Below the pieces are notes generated by a model. It saw only the letters and a program-made list of their open reading frames with translations, did no database searches and was not told where the DNA came from. A program made the position numbers and the translations under genes. 64,000 bases of DNA from Pigmentiphaga sp. NML030171 (GTDB taxonomy: Bacteria > Pseudomonadota > Gammaproteobacteria > Burkholderiales > Burkholderiaceae_B), in assembly GCF_002188635.1 (NCBI RefSeq), contig NZ_NINX01000050.1, positions 62,001 through 126,000 of the forward strand, given 5' to 3'. This document shows positions 54,427 through 63,311 of the stretch, in pieces. How positions within the stretch are numbered: position 1 is the stretch's first letter; each line of letters begins with the position of its first letter.

Positions 54427-55119
54427 TCAGTCGGTGGATGCCAGCGCCTGCCGTTCGGCGTCCATGGGCGCCAGCCCCTCGATAGCCAGGCGCAGCAGCG
54501 CGCGCAGCGAGGCCAGGCCGACGCCGGGGCGCGGCGTGGGCTGGCTGAGCCAGCGCCGCACTTCGGCCAGATAGATGGTGACGAACAACGAGGCGATGAG
54601 CTCGGGGGCCGCGTTGCTGCCTATTTGCCCCTGCTCCTGTTTGCGCCGCACCACGTCGGCCAGCATGGCGTAAATGTTGGCGCGGCGGGCGTAGAAACGG
54701 CGCGTTTCCTCGCCACGGTCGCTGCTGCGAGCCAGGAAGTCCGAGGTGGCCTGCACGGCCGGCCGCGAGATCTGCGGATGCCTGGCCCAGTAGCGGTACC
54801 GCAGCTCAAAGAAAGCCATGAGCAATTCGATCAACGGGCCGTCCCGCTGTAGCACCCTGGCGCCTTTGTCGTTCACGGCATCCAGGTCGTTGTTGACGAT
54901 CATCATCAACAGATCGAGCTTGTCCTCGGCGTAGACGAAGATGGTTCCGATGGCCACTTCGGCGCGCTGCGCGATCTCGCGCGTGGTCGCCGCGTCGTAG
55001 CCTTTTTCCAGGAAGATGTCGCGCGCTGCGTGCTTGATGCGCCGCAGCTTGTCGAGTTTGGCGCGCTCGCGCAAGCCCAGTTCCTGGTTCGGGGACGACG
55101 AAGCGGATGGATTCTTCAT
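54427..55119 (-). CDS. TetR/AcrR-family transcriptional regulator
   Basis: This 230-residue regulator has an N-terminal helix-turn-helix (AARDIFLEKGYDAATTREIA) followed by IGTIFVYAEDKLDLL and an all-helical ligand domain. It is divergent from an alpha/beta hydrolase - Bug pair. The 13-base motif ACTTTATATAAGG in the shared gap is the exact reverse complement of a sequence in the promoter of the HCHL operon 12 kb away, so this regulator is the best candidate for controlling both. The effector, possibly an acyl-CoA, is unknown. Confidence 0.85.
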   Translation of the reverse strand: MKNPSASSSPNQELGLRERAKLDKLRRIKHAARDIFLEKGYDAATTREIAQRAEVAIGTIFVYAEDKLDLLMMIVNNDLDAVNDKGARVLQRDGPLIELLMAFFELRYRYWARHPQISRPAVQATSDFLARSSDRGEETRRFYARRANIYAMLADVVRRKQEQGQIGSNAAPELIASLFVTIYLAEVRRWLSQPTPRPGVGLASLRALLRLAIEGLAPMDAERQALASTD

Positions 55120-55230
55120 GAAAGAGCAGGACGCGAAGGAATGAGGGGCGGCGGGGCCGGGCCGCCTATTCTAGAAGAACTCGGCAGGCCTCCCGCGCGA
55201 TGATGCAAGATTCTCTTGATAAGTAAAGAA

Positions 55231-55243
55231 ACTTTATATAAGG
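55231..55243. promoter_or_regulatory. Candidate TetR operator, shared with 42977 site
   Basis: ACTTTATATAAGG is a near-perfect palindrome, identical in reverse complement to 42977-42989. It lies in an AT-rich gap between the TetR gene and the hydrolase gene. A possible -10 (TATTAT) follows at 55247. Confidence 0.6.
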
Positions 55244-55300
55244 TGTTATTATCATAAGCGCCGGATGTCACCGGACGCGAGAGAGACAAGGGTGTACGAA

Positions 55301-56128
55301 ATGGTCGACGCGCTGGGGCAATCCGCCCGGATCCACACCACGGTTGACGATGGCCGGGCCGTAGTCTGGCGGCAATGGGGCGCCGGCCCGCTGGTCGTCC
55401 TCCTGCACGGCAACAGCGGTTCGTGGACGCATTGGGTGCGCAACATCGCCGCTCTGGCCGAACGCTTCACGGTGCTCGTGCCCGATCTGCCCGGCCATGG
55501 CGATTCCGACCTGCCGGCGGGCGACGTGTCGTGCGCCGCTTTCGCCAGTCTGTTGTGGCGCGGCATCGATCAGATCGCGGGTCCCGATGCAAACGTGGCG
55601 CTCGTCGGATTTTCCCTGGGCTCGGTCCTGGGGGAGAGCATGGCGCGGCAACAGCCACTGCGCGTCCGCCAGATACTGTTGTTGCGCGGAGCTTTCACGC
55701 GCACGGTGCCGCGGCCGCCGGAATTGCTGCGTTGGCGCGGCATAGCCGATCCGGCCGAGGCGGCCCGTATCCACCGGCACAACCTTGAAGTTTCCATGTT
55801 CGGCGACGCCGCCCTGGTCGATGACCAGGCCGTCCGGCTGCATGCCGACAACCTGGAGCGTTGCCGGCTGGACACCCGGCCGCTGCTGGCCAGCCGCGAA
55901 CTGGAGGCTTTCCTGGGCCTGCGTTGTCCGGTGCACGGCATTGCCGGCGAACGCGATGTCTACGGCGGCGGCGATGCGCCCGCGCAAGGCCGCGCCCTGC
56001 GCGAGGCGTTGCCGCAGGCTGTCTTCGACATGATTCCCCGGGCGGGCCACTGGGCGGCCTACGAGGCCGCGGATACGGTGAATGCCCTGATGGTGCGGTC
56101 GCTGGAAATGAAACATGATCAAATTTGA
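55301..56128 (+). CDS. Alpha/beta hydrolase fold protein
   Basis: This 275-residue hydrolase has the oxyanion region LLHGNSGSWTHW, the nucleophile elbow VGFSLGS and the terminal His in PRAGHWAAYE. Such proteins cleave esters, lactones or C-C bonds of ring-cleavage products. The start at 55301 is chosen because AAGGG lies eight bases before it; ATG 55265 and GTG 55292 are in-frame alternatives but fall very near the probable transcription start. It is followed by a Bug gene. Confidence 0.82.
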   Translation: MVDALGQSARIHTTVDDGRAVVWRQWGAGPLVVLLHGNSGSWTHWVRNIAALAERFTVLVPDLPGHGDSDLPAGDVSCAAFASLLWRGIDQIAGPDANVALVGFSLGSVLGESMARQQPLRVRQILLLRGAFTRTVPRPPELLRWRGIADPAEAARIHRHNLEVSMFGDAALVDDQAVRLHADNLERCRLDTRPLLASRELEAFLGLRCPVHGIAGERDVYGGGDAPAQGRALREALPQAVFDMIPRAGHWAAYEAADTVNALMVRSLEMKHDQI

Positions 56129-56198
56129 TCGCGTTCAAAAATAAGAAAGGCCGCCACCGAGCGGCAGGACCCATATGGCTATGAGAAAGGAGACTGCA

Positions 56199-57170
56199 AT
56201 GAAGAAGATGATCATGACGGCCCTGGCGACCGCGACCGTGCTGGCCTTGCCGGCGGCGCAGGCGCAAGGGGATTTTCCCAATCGTCCGCTGAGGCTGGTG
56301 GTATCGTTCCCGCCGGGCGGCAGCACGGACCTCATCGCCCGCGTCATGGCACCCGTCATGTCCAAGCAGCTGGGCCAGCAGGTGGTGGTCGAGAACAAGG
56401 GCGGGGCAGGCGGCAACATCGGCGTCGAATCGGTGGTTCGATCGGCGCCCGATGGCTACACGATGGTATTCAGCGGGGCAGGCGCGCTGGGCATCAACAG
56501 CGTGTTGTATCGGACGATGCCTTTCGATCCCGTCAAGGACCTCATCCCGGTCAGCATGGTTGCGAGCTCGCCCTTTGTCTTGGTGGGACCGGCGAACTCG
56601 CCGTACAAGGACGTCAAGGCCCTGCTTGCCGCGGCCAAGGCAGAGCCGGGCAAGCTGTCGATCGGCCATGGCGGCCTGGGCACGGTCATGCACCTGGCCA
56701 GCGAGCTTTTCAATCAGATTGGAGACGTGAAGACCGTCCTGGTGCCCTACAAGGGCACGGGCCCGGCCACCACCGATGCGCTGGCCGGGCAGATTCCGCT
56801 GGCGATGAGCGATACGCCCAGCGCCATGGCATATATCAAGGAAGGGCGCATGAAGGCCTTCGCCGTGACGACGCGCGAACGGTCGAACTCGCTGCCCGAC
56901 GTGCCGACGCTGGACGAGTCGGGCATGAAGGGCTACGAGGCCATGGGCTGGTTCGGGATCGCCGTGCCCGCCGGCACGCCCGAACCCGTCGTCAAGCGCC
57001 TGAACGCGGCGATCCGGGCGGCGCTGAGCGACCCCGGCGTGATCGAACGCGTGCGCGCGGCCGGCGCCGATCCCGCGCCGACCTCGCCCGAAGAGTTCCG
57101 CAAGATCATCGCTACCGATATCTCGAAGTGGGGCGATATCGTGCGCCGGACGGGGTTGAAGCTGGATTAA
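56199..57170 (+). CDS. Bug/TctC-family periplasmic solute receptor
   Basis: This 323-residue receptor has a signal peptide (MKKMIMTALATATVLALPAAQA) and FPNRPLRLVVSFPPGGSTD. AAAGGAGA precedes the ATG; an in-frame ATG at 56175 has no such site. It lies 70 bases after the hydrolase and is probably cotranscribed with it under the TetR operator. Two repeat copies follow its stop codon. Confidence 0.87.
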   Translation: MKKMIMTALATATVLALPAAQAQGDFPNRPLRLVVSFPPGGSTDLIARVMAPVMSKQLGQQVVVENKGGAGGNIGVESVVRSAPDGYTMVFSGAGALGINSVLYRTMPFDPVKDLIPVSMVASSPFVLVGPANSPYKDVKALLAAAKAEPGKLSIGHGGLGTVMHLASELFNQIGDVKTVLVPYKGTGPATTDALAGQIPLAMSDTPSAMAYIKEGRMKAFAVTTRERSNSLPDVPTLDESGMKGYEAMGWFGIAVPAGTPEPVVKRLNAAIRAALSDPGVIERVRAAGADPAPTSPEEFRKIIATDISKWGDIVRRTGLKLD

Positions 57171-57172
57171 GA

Positions 57173-57290
57173 CCCCCCCTACGCGCTGACGCGCGCCCAG
57201 AATGGTGGGCCCCCAGCCGCTACGCGGCAGCCCCCCAAGGGGGCCGGGACCCGCCTTGGGGCGGCCCGGCGCCGGGTCCCGGGGGGCGAT
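57173..57290 (+). repeat. Dispersed intergenic repeat, copy C (divergent form)
   Basis: It begins with the C-tract and TACGC two bases after the Bug stop, contains a GCCCCC/GGGGGC hairpin (57230-57245), and then a longer GC-rich hairpin whose arms CCGGGACCCG and CGGGTCCCGG pair perfectly. The modular order is that of copies A, B and D, but the terminal stem-loop is different. Confidence 0.6.
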
Positions 57291-57313
57291 GCGGGTGGAC
57301 CGGAAGGGAAGCC

Positions 57314-57392
57314 CACCCCCTACGCCCTTCGGGCGCCCCCTTAAGGGGGCGATGCGGGTGGACCGGCGGAGCCGGATCCACCGCATCCTGGG
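57314..57392 (+). repeat. Dispersed intergenic stem-loop repeat, copy D
   Basis: Layout as in copy B: C-tract, TACGC, GCCCCC/GGGGGC hairpin, then a 37-nt stem-loop (57351-57387). The outer arms here are GATGC/GCATC, the middle TGGA/TCCA, and the core CCGGC-GGA-GCCGG. The stem differs from copies A and B at several pairs, and every change is matched on the other arm. It is in tandem with copy C between the Bug gene and a LysR gene. Confidence 0.8.
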
Positions 57393-57437
57393 TCTTGGGG
57401 GGGCGCACGGCTGGGGGAAAACTGAAATAATTGGCGC

Positions 57438-58346
57438 ATGAATATTTCTTTGCGCCAATTGCGGGCTTTTCTGGGGGTGGCGGCATCGGGTAATTTCACC
57501 CGCACCGCCCAGCGTCTGCATCTTAGCCAGGCGGGGCTGAGCGCGACCATTCGCGAACTCGAATCCCAGCTCAATACCCGGTTGTTCGAACGTACCACCC
57601 GCGCGGTGGTGTTGACCGAGGCTGGCCGTGTTTTTCTGCCCGCGGCGGAATTGGTCGAGCGTGAACTCAGCGCCGCGGCGACCCGCCTGCGCGACATGGG
57701 GCGCCAGGAAGGCGCCGCCTTGCGTCTGGCATTCACGCCCTTGATGGCGGCCAATGTCGTGCCGGAGACCATGCGGCGGTTCCTGGCGGACCACCCGCAG
57801 GTCGAGGTCGAGATCATCGCCGGCAGCCCCCTCGAAATCCAGCAACTGGTCGAGACGGGCGAGGCCGATGCGGCGTTCGGCGCGTTTTTTTCCAAGGTGT
57901 CGGGGCTGGTGCGCAAGGCGCTGGCGCCATCGGGGCTGCTGGCGGTTTATGCGCCGGGAAGCTATGCGCCGGTTCCGTCGGCGAAGGGGCGCAAGGACAC
58001 GACCTGGGAGATCCTGCGCGATCAGCCCTATGTGGCGCTGACGGAAGACAGCCCCATTCATCAATTGGCGGAAGAGGCCCTGTTCAAGCACCAGATCAAC
58101 ATCGGCCGCCGCATCGCCGTACAGCACCTGGATACGGCGCTGGGGCTGGCAGAGCAGGGCTTCGGCATCGCCATCATTCCGGAGTTTTCGCAAAGCGCGT
58201 GCGCACGCTACGCCGTGGAGCACCGGGTGATCAGTCCGGCGGTGACTTTCGATTTCTGCTACGTGATGCGGGCGGGGGCGCCCCGGCCCGATACCTTGAC
58301 TGAATTCACCGAGGTCTTCAAGGCCGTGATGGCGACCCGCACGTAG
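57438..58346 (+). CDS. LysR-family transcriptional regulator
   Basis: This 302-residue LysR regulator has the helix-turn-helix at about residues 3-62 (LRQLRAFLGVAASGNFTRTA, then HLSQAGLSATIRELE) and an effector domain. It converges on the aromatic hydroxylase gene (16 bases between stops), so it may regulate that hydroxylase from the opposite strand or act elsewhere. Its own upstream region contains repeat copies C and D. Confidence 0.87.
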   Translation: MNISLRQLRAFLGVAASGNFTRTAQRLHLSQAGLSATIRELESQLNTRLFERTTRAVVLTEAGRVFLPAAELVERELSAAATRLRDMGRQEGAALRLAFTPLMAANVVPETMRRFLADHPQVEVEIIAGSPLEIQQLVETGEADAAFGAFFSKVSGLVRKALAPSGLLAVYAPGSYAPVPSAKGRKDTTWEILRDQPYVALTEDSPIHQLAEEALFKHQINIGRRIAVQHLDTALGLAEQGFGIAIIPEFSQSACARYAVEHRVISPAVTFDFCYVMRAGAPRPDTLTEFTEVFKAVMATRT

Positions 58347-58362
58347 GGGAAGGCGCGGCCGA

Positions 58363-59547
58363 TCAGATGGGCACGGTTTCGACGTCGTAGGTGAAGAGCC
58401 ACTCGTAGCGTTCCTTCACCCGGTCTTCCTGCCATTCGCGGTTCACGTAGGCGGCCGCGCCCTCGGCGTGGGCCAGTTCCCGGTTGTGGAATCGCTTGGC
58501 GTTGGCATTGGCGCCCAGGATGACATTGGCGGTGCGATCCTTGCGTGCCTGCTCGTAGCGTTGCAGCGCCTGCGCCGGGTCCGCGTACTGGCGCAATGCG
58601 CGCGCCAGGATGTAGCCGTCTTCCAGGGCCATGCCCGCGCCTTGCGCGAGGAAAGGCAGCATGGGATGGCAGGCGTCGCCCAGCAGGGTGGCCCGGCCTT
58701 CGCTCCAGCGGGGCATGGGGTCGCGAACCATCAGCGCCCATTTGTAGGGAACGTCGATGGCGCGCACCAGGGTATGCACGTCCTCGTTCCAACCGCGCAA
58801 ATCGTTCAGGCATTCTTCGGTGGTGCCGCGCTCGGTCCAGGACTCGACCTGCCAATCGCTGCGTTCCACGGCCGCGACGAAGTTCACCAGCTTGTAGCCG
58901 TGCAGCGGATAGTGGATGACGTGGGCGCCGGGGCCGACCCAATTCACGCCCACCGGGCGGCTCAGGCGCTCGGGCAGCTTGTCGGCCTCGATCACGCCGC
59001 GCCAGGCGACCAGGCCGGAGAAATCGGGCCGGTCGGCGCCGAACAACTGGCCGCGTACCAGCGAATGCACGCCGTCCGCGCCGACCAGCACGTCGCCCTG
59101 GAAGCTTCGGCCGTCGGCCGTGTAGGCGGTCACGCCGTCGCCGTTCTGCTCGAAGCGCTCGAACTTGGCGCCCAGCACCAGGGCGTCGGGATCGGCGCGC
59201 CGCACGCCGGCGGCGATGGCCTGGTGCAGGTCGGCGCGATGCACGGTCAGGTACGGATAGCCGTAGAGTTCCCGCGATACGTCGCCCAGGTTGAACAGGT
59301 TCCAGGTCTGGCCGGTGTTCCACAGCCGCACGATCTTGCCTTCCGGCTCGCAGGCCTGTTCTCTCAAGTCGCCTTCCAGGCCCAGCGCGTACAGCACGTG
59401 CACGGCGTTGGGCCCGAGTTGTATGCCCGCGCCGACTTCCTTCAATTGCGGGGCTTGTTCCAGGATGCGGACCTGGAAACCTTGTTGGAGCAGGGCGAGG
59501 CCGGCGGTCAGTCCGCCCAGGCCGCCGCCGGCGATGATGATGCGCAT
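58363..59547 (-). CDS. FAD-dependent aromatic hydroxylase (3-hydroxybenzoate 6-hydroxylase-like)
   Basis: This 394-residue single-component flavoprotein monooxygenase has the FAD motif IIIAGGGLGGLTAGLAL, the DG motif in VLVGADGVHSLVR, and LLGDACHPMLPFLAQGAG near residue 280. The overall pattern, including the C-terminal tail with REWQEDRVKERYEWLF, is most like 3-hydroxybenzoate 6-hydroxylases, which form gentisate. No gentisate dioxygenase gene is in the window. It is 3 bases downstream of a Bug gene, so both form an operon. Confidence 0.82.
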   Translation of the reverse strand: MRIIIAGGGLGGLTAGLALLQQGFQVRILEQAPQLKEVGAGIQLGPNAVHVLYALGLEGDLREQACEPEGKIVRLWNTGQTWNLFNLGDVSRELYGYPYLTVHRADLHQAIAAGVRRADPDALVLGAKFERFEQNGDGVTAYTADGRSFQGDVLVGADGVHSLVRGQLFGADRPDFSGLVAWRGVIEADKLPERLSRPVGVNWVGPGAHVIHYPLHGYKLVNFVAAVERSDWQVESWTERGTTEECLNDLRGWNEDVHTLVRAIDVPYKWALMVRDPMPRWSEGRATLLGDACHPMLPFLAQGAGMALEDGYILARALRQYADPAQALQRYEQARKDRTANVILGANANAKRFHNRELAHAEGAAAYVNREWQEDRVKERYEWLFTYDVETVPI

Positions 59548-59550
59548 GAG

Positions 59551-60543
59551 TCAGTCCAGTGTGGTGTTGGTGCGTTTGATCAATTCGGCCCAGCGCTTGG
59601 TGTCGCTCGCCAGGAAGCTGCGGAATTCGTCCGGCGTGGTTTTGATGACGTCCTGGCCGCCGGCCTTCATCTGGCTCATCAGCTCGGGATCGTCCTGGGC
59701 CGCGCGCAGCGCGGCATTGAGCTTTTGAACGACGGCGGCCGGGGTGCCGGCAGGCGCCACCAGGCCGGTCCAGGAATACGATTCGAAATCGCCGCCGAAG
59801 ACTTCGCGCACGGTGGGCACCTGCGGCATGTCGGCCGAGCGCGTGGCGCCGCCGGTGGCAAGTACCTTGGCCCGGCCGCTTTCCAGGTAGGGCCGCACGA
59901 CGGTGATGGTCTCCAGCGTCATGTCGATCTGGCCGCCGATCATGTCCGCCAGCGCCGGCGCTCCGCCTTTGTAGGGAACGTGCAGGATGTTCGCGCCGGA
60001 CACCTCCTTGAACCATTCGCCGGTCAGGTGGTTGATGGAACCGTTGCCGGCGGAACCGTAGGACACCTTGTTCTTGGCGGCATAGGCGACCAGTTCCTGC
60101 AAGGTATTGGCGGGAAAGGCATGGCGCACCACGAGCAGGATGGGGCTGCGCGCCACCAGGCCGATGTGCGCGAAGGATTCCATCGGCGAGTAGGCCAGGT
60201 TGCGGTACAGCCCTGGCGCCACGCCCAGGCTGCTGGTGCTGGCCCACAGCAGGGTGTGGCCATCGGGCTTGGCGCGCGCGACCGAGGCGGAGCCGACCGT
60301 GCCGCCCGCGCCGGCGCGATTCTCGATCACCACGGGTTGGCCGAGTTGTTTCGACAGCGTCTTGCCCACCAGTCGTGCGGTGGTATCGGTGGGACCTCCG
60401 GGCGGGAAAGGCACGACGATGGTGACAGGCCCGGCGGGAAATTCGGCTGCCGCGGCCGATGCGGTGCCGGCCAGGGCCAGTGTTGCCAAGGTGGCGAGGC
60501 ACGCACGCCGCATCGGCATTGCGCGCAGGATCCGCTTGTTCAT
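59551..60543 (-). CDS. Bug/TctC-family periplasmic solute receptor
   Basis: This 330-residue receptor has a signal peptide (a basic start, then RRACLATLATLALAGTASA) and FPAGPVTIVVPFPPGGPTD, with the RAGAGGTVGS loop. It precedes the aromatic hydroxylase gene in the same operon, so a hydroxybenzoate-like aromatic acid is a plausible ligand. The upstream region has a perfect 13-base palindrome, and a MarR gene lies beyond it. Confidence 0.87.
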   Translation of the reverse strand: MNKRILRAMPMRRACLATLATLALAGTASAAAAEFPAGPVTIVVPFPPGGPTDTTARLVGKTLSKQLGQPVVIENRAGAGGTVGSASVARAKPDGHTLLWASTSSLGVAPGLYRNLAYSPMESFAHIGLVARSPILLVVRHAFPANTLQELVAYAAKNKVSYGSAGNGSINHLTGEWFKEVSGANILHVPYKGGAPALADMIGGQIDMTLETITVVRPYLESGRAKVLATGGATRSADMPQVPTVREVFGGDFESYSWTGLVAPAGTPAAVVQKLNAALRAAQDDPELMSQMKAGGQDVIKTTPDEFRSFLASDTKRWAELIKRTNTTLD

Positions 60544-60600
60544 CGATGTCCCCTCATTGTCCGTGTTGGGGGACTATAAAGTGAAGCGATGAGCGAGCTG

Positions 60601-60626
60601 AATCACATAATAATTATGGAATCACA
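60601..60626. promoter_or_regulatory. Palindrome with flanking direct repeats, candidate MarR operator
   Basis: CATAAT-A-ATTATG (60606-60618) is a perfect palindrome between the Bug - hydroxylase operon and the MarR gene. AATCACA occurs on each side (60601 and 60620), 19 bases apart. The position suits control of the operon by the neighbouring MarR protein. Confidence 0.55.
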
Positions 60627-60652
60627 AGGAATTTCGATCAGCGCGATGCACG

Positions 60653-61117
60653 CTATGTGGCGCCGATATGCCGGCTGCGCAAATCGTCGATGACGGTGCG
60701 CAACAATCCGCGAAAGGTCTTGAGCTCCTTGGGGCTGAGGCTGGAGAAGGCCTCCTGCTCGAAGCGGTTCAGCTCGCGCGTGCCGGCCTCGACCACTTCG
60801 CGTCCGGCCGGGGTAAGCGTGATGCGCAGGATGCGCCGATTGCTGGCGTCTTCCCTGCGCTCGAGCAGGCCGCGCTCTTCCAGGGTCGAGAGCAATTGGC
60901 CCATCGACTGGGGAGTGACGTAGAAGCGCCTGGACAGATCCGCGGAGGACAGCTTTTCACGGTGCGCGACCACGGACAGCACGGTGAACTGGATGCCCGT
61001 TACGCCATAGGGCTTGAGCAGGGCGTCGCTGAAGTTGCGGAGGGGATGGTGTACCTGCGAGACCAGGTAGGTGGTGCTGGGACCGCTGAAGGGCTCGGCG
61101 GGTTGGTCGGTAGACAA
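60653..61117 (-). CDS. MarR-family transcriptional regulator
   Basis: This 154-residue winged-helix protein has the MarR pattern: VTGIQFTVLSVVAHREKLS, the recognition helix in RFYVTPQSMGQLLSTLEERG, and the wing RREDASNRRILRITLT. MarR proteins usually bind small phenolic acids and release DNA. It lies upstream of and in the same direction as the Bug - hydroxylase operon and may repress it. The effector is inferred as a hydroxybenzoate-like compound. Confidence 0.85.
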   Translation of the reverse strand: MSTDQPAEPFSGPSTTYLVSQVHHPLRNFSDALLKPYGVTGIQFTVLSVVAHREKLSSADLSRRFYVTPQSMGQLLSTLEERGLLERREDASNRRILRITLTPAGREVVEAGTRELNRFEQEAFSSLSPKELKTFRGLLRTVIDDLRSRHIGAT

Positions 61118-61211
61118 GAATGACTCCGGGAGCGAAGGATTCTTGCAGTGTAAGGCAGACTGATTCGGCGCGCACCGCCGCGGTAGGCGGGGGCGCGCGT
61201 GGCGGCGACGC

Positions 61212-61493
61212 TTACTTGGCGTCGACGGCGTCTTTCAGGACCTTGGCGGCGCTGAAAGCGGGGGCCTTGCGGGCAGCGATCTGGATCGCTTCGCCGGTAC
61301 GGGGGTTGCGGCCCGTCTTGGCGGCTTTTTCTTTCACCGAGAACTTCCCGACGCCAGGCAGCACGACCTCGTCGCCCTTGGCCAGCGTGTCGCGCAGGGC
61401 ATCGCCCAGCGCATCGATGAAGGCTTCGGAGACATTCTTGGGTTGTTGGGTGCGCTCGGCGAGAGCGTCGATCAGTTCCTTCTTGGTGCGCAT
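61212..61493 (-). CDS. HU-family DNA-binding protein
   Basis: This 93-residue protein is a small histone-like architectural DNA-binding protein that dimerises and bends DNA. The family signature is seen in GVGKFSVKEKAAKTGRNPRTG, and the N-terminus MRTKKELIDALAE is typical of the HU fold. It is of the HU rather than IHF type by length and tail. It lies alone, divergent from bioB. Confidence 0.9.
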   Translation of the reverse strand: MRTKKELIDALAERTQQPKNVSEAFIDALGDALRDTLAKGDEVVLPGVGKFSVKEKAAKTGRNPRTGEAIQIAARKAPAFSAAKVLKDAVDAK

Positions 61494-61863
61494 GCGTACT
61501 CCTTGAAAAAATATCGGCAGACGGGCCGGATGGCCCTCTGCCTATGCACAGAGCCGGCATTCAAACAATCTTGGAGCAGAAATGCAAGTCCGGCGGTCAA
61601 CGGCGGCGACCGGCGCAGCGGCGGGCGAGAGCGGCCACTGCGCGGCGGCGCCCGCGAACCCTACCTGAAAAATCCTGCGAAGTTGCAACAGCCGTAGGCG
61701 TCACGTTGGCCGCGACTTCGTTCAAAATCAGGGTGTACGCGGCAAGTTCGCCGATTTTTAAGGCAAAAAACGGATTTTGAATATTTGATGCCGCCGTCCG
61801 GCTTGCTTACCATGTGCGCTGGCGCGGCCCGCGGGCCGCGCCATTCCCCGTGAAGGAGTTCCC
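61494..61863. other. 370-base region between hu-like gene and bioB
   Basis: This divergent region carries the hu promoter near its left end and the bioB leader at its right end. The part at 61716-61790 is AT-rich with several A and T runs and is the best place for promoters. No protein frame with family features was found. The leader ends with a perfect GC-rich palindrome and a strong AAGGAG site (61853). Confidence 0.65.
61820..61843. promoter_or_regulatory. 24-base perfect palindrome in the bioB leader
   Basis: TGGCGCGGCCCG and its exact reverse complement abut with no spacer, ending nine bases before the AAGGAG ribosome site of bioB. It does not resemble the BirA operator consensus and lacks a T-run, so it may be an operator or a stable leader hairpin. 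Confidence 0.6.
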
Positions 61864-62865
61864 ATGCAAGCTGATCCCGCCGTCGCGCCCGCGGCCGCCG
61901 CTGTTACATCTCGCCGCAATTGCGCATCCTGGAACGTCGATGCCGTGCTGGCGCTGTTCGAGCTGCCGTTCGCCGATCTGCTCTATCAGGCGCAGCAGGC
62001 GCACCGGCGCTTCTTCGATCCCAACGCCATCCAGTTGTCGACCCTGCTGTCGATCAAGACCGGCGGGTGCCCCGAGGATTGCTCGTACTGTCCGCAGTCC
62101 TCGCGCTACGACACGGGCGTCGAGACCGAGAAGCTGATGCCGCTGGCCGAGGTGCTGGCGGCGGCCCGGGCCGCCAAGGACAACGGCGCGACGCGGTTCT
62201 GCATGGGTGCGGCCTGGCGCAGCCCCAAGCCGCACCAGGTGGACGCGGTGGCCGACATGGTCAAGGCGGTCAAGGACCTGGGCCTGGAAACCTGCGTGAC
62301 GCTCGGCATGCTGCGCGACGGCCAGGCCGAACAGCTGCGCGAGGCCGGGCTCGACTACTACAACCACAACCTGGATACCTCGCCCGAGTTCTACGGCCGC
62401 GTCATCACGACGCGTACCTACCAGGACCGGCTGGATACGCTGGGGCGCGTGCGCGACGCCGGGATCAAGGTCTGCTGCGGCGGCATCGTGGGCCTGGGCG
62501 AATCGCGCCGCGAGCGGGCGGGCCTGATCGTCCAGCTGGCCAACATGGATCCCTATCCGGAGTCGGTGCCCATCAACAACCTGGTGCGCGTGCAGGGTAC
62601 GCCGCTGGCGGACAACGCCTCGGTGGATCCGTTCGAATTCGTGCGCACCATCGCGGTGGCGCGCATCACCATGCCCGAGGCCGTGGTCCGGCTGTCGGCG
62701 GGGCGCGAGCAGATGGACGACGCCTTGCAGGCCCTGTGCTTCCTGGCCGGCGCCAATTCCATGTTCTACGGCGACAAGCTGCTGGTCACCGAGAACCCGC
62801 AGGCCGAGGCCGACCGCGAGTTGCTGCGGCGGCTGGGCATGCGCGTGGATACGGCCGCGCACTGA
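61864..62865 (+). CDS. bioB: Biotin synthase
   Basis: This 333-residue radical-SAM enzyme inserts sulfur into dethiobiotin. The [4Fe-4S] cluster motif is [17 protein letters not shown]. The substrate-binding stretch is [13 protein letters not shown], and the auxiliary cluster region includes [11 protein letters not shown]. The start has an AAGGAG ribosome site. The N-terminal region before the core (about 20 residues, Ala-rich) is slightly longer than in Escherichia coli BioB. No other biotin gene is adjacent; the next gene, arfB, starts seven bases after the stop. Confidence 0.96.
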   Translation: MQADPAVAPAAAAVTSRRNCASWNVDAVLALFELPFADLLYQAQQAHRRFFDPNAIQLSTLLSIKTGGCPEDCSYCPQSSRYDTGVETEKLMPLAEVLAAARAAKDNGATRFCMGAAWRSPKPHQVDAVADMVKAVKDLGLETCVTLGMLRDGQAEQLREAGLDYYNHNLDTSPEFYGRVITTRTYQDRLDTLGRVRDAGIKVCCGGIVGLGESRRERAGLIVQLANMDPYPESVPINNLVRVQGTPLADNASVDPFEFVRTIAVARITMPEAVVRLSAGREQMDDALQALCFLAGANSMFYGDKLLVTENPQAEADRELLRRLGMRVDTAAH

Positions 62866-62872
62866 GGCCCGC

Positions 62873-63295
62873 ATGCCGCTCCTGCATCTGGCTCCCGGGG
62901 TCGCCATCGATGAAGACGAGATCGTCTTCACGATGATCCGCGCGCAGGGGGCGGGCGGACAGAACGTCAACAAGGTGTCGAGCGCGGTTCACCTGCGCTT
63001 CGATCTCGGCGCCTCGTCGCTGCCCGAGGCGTGGAAGGAGGCGCTGATGCAGAAGGCGGACCGGCGCATCTCCAGCGCCGGCGTGGTGGTGATCAAGGCG
63101 CAGGCCTATCGCAGCCAGGAAAAGAACCGCGCCGACGCGCTCGAGCGCCTGGCGGCCCTGCTGGCCTCGGTGGCGGAACCGCCCAAGCCGCGCAAGCCCA
63201 CGCGGCCGACCAAGGGGTCGCAGCAGCGCCGCCTGCAGCGCAAGGTCCGGCATGGCGAGATCAAGCGCATGCGCGGGCGGGTGAACGAGGACTGA
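62873..63295 (+). CDS. arfB: Alternative ribosome-rescue factor ArfB (peptidyl-tRNA hydrolase)
   Basis: This 140-residue protein (YaeJ in Escherichia coli) releases peptides from stalled ribosomes that lack a stop codon in the A site. The GGQ catalytic motif lies in AQGAGGQNVNKVSSAVHL, and the basic C-terminal tail (KGSQQRRLQRKVRHGEIKR) inserts into the empty mRNA channel. It is shorter than class I release factors and lacks codon-recognition domains. It follows bioB after seven bases. Confidence 0.93.
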   Translation: MPLLHLAPGVAIDEDEIVFTMIRAQGAGGQNVNKVSSAVHLRFDLGASSLPEAWKEALMQKADRRISSAGVVVIKAQAYRSQEKNRADALERLAALLASVAEPPKPRKPTRPTKGSQQRRLQRKVRHGEIKRMRGRVNED

Positions 63296-63311
63296 AGCCC
63301 GCGCGGGCGTC

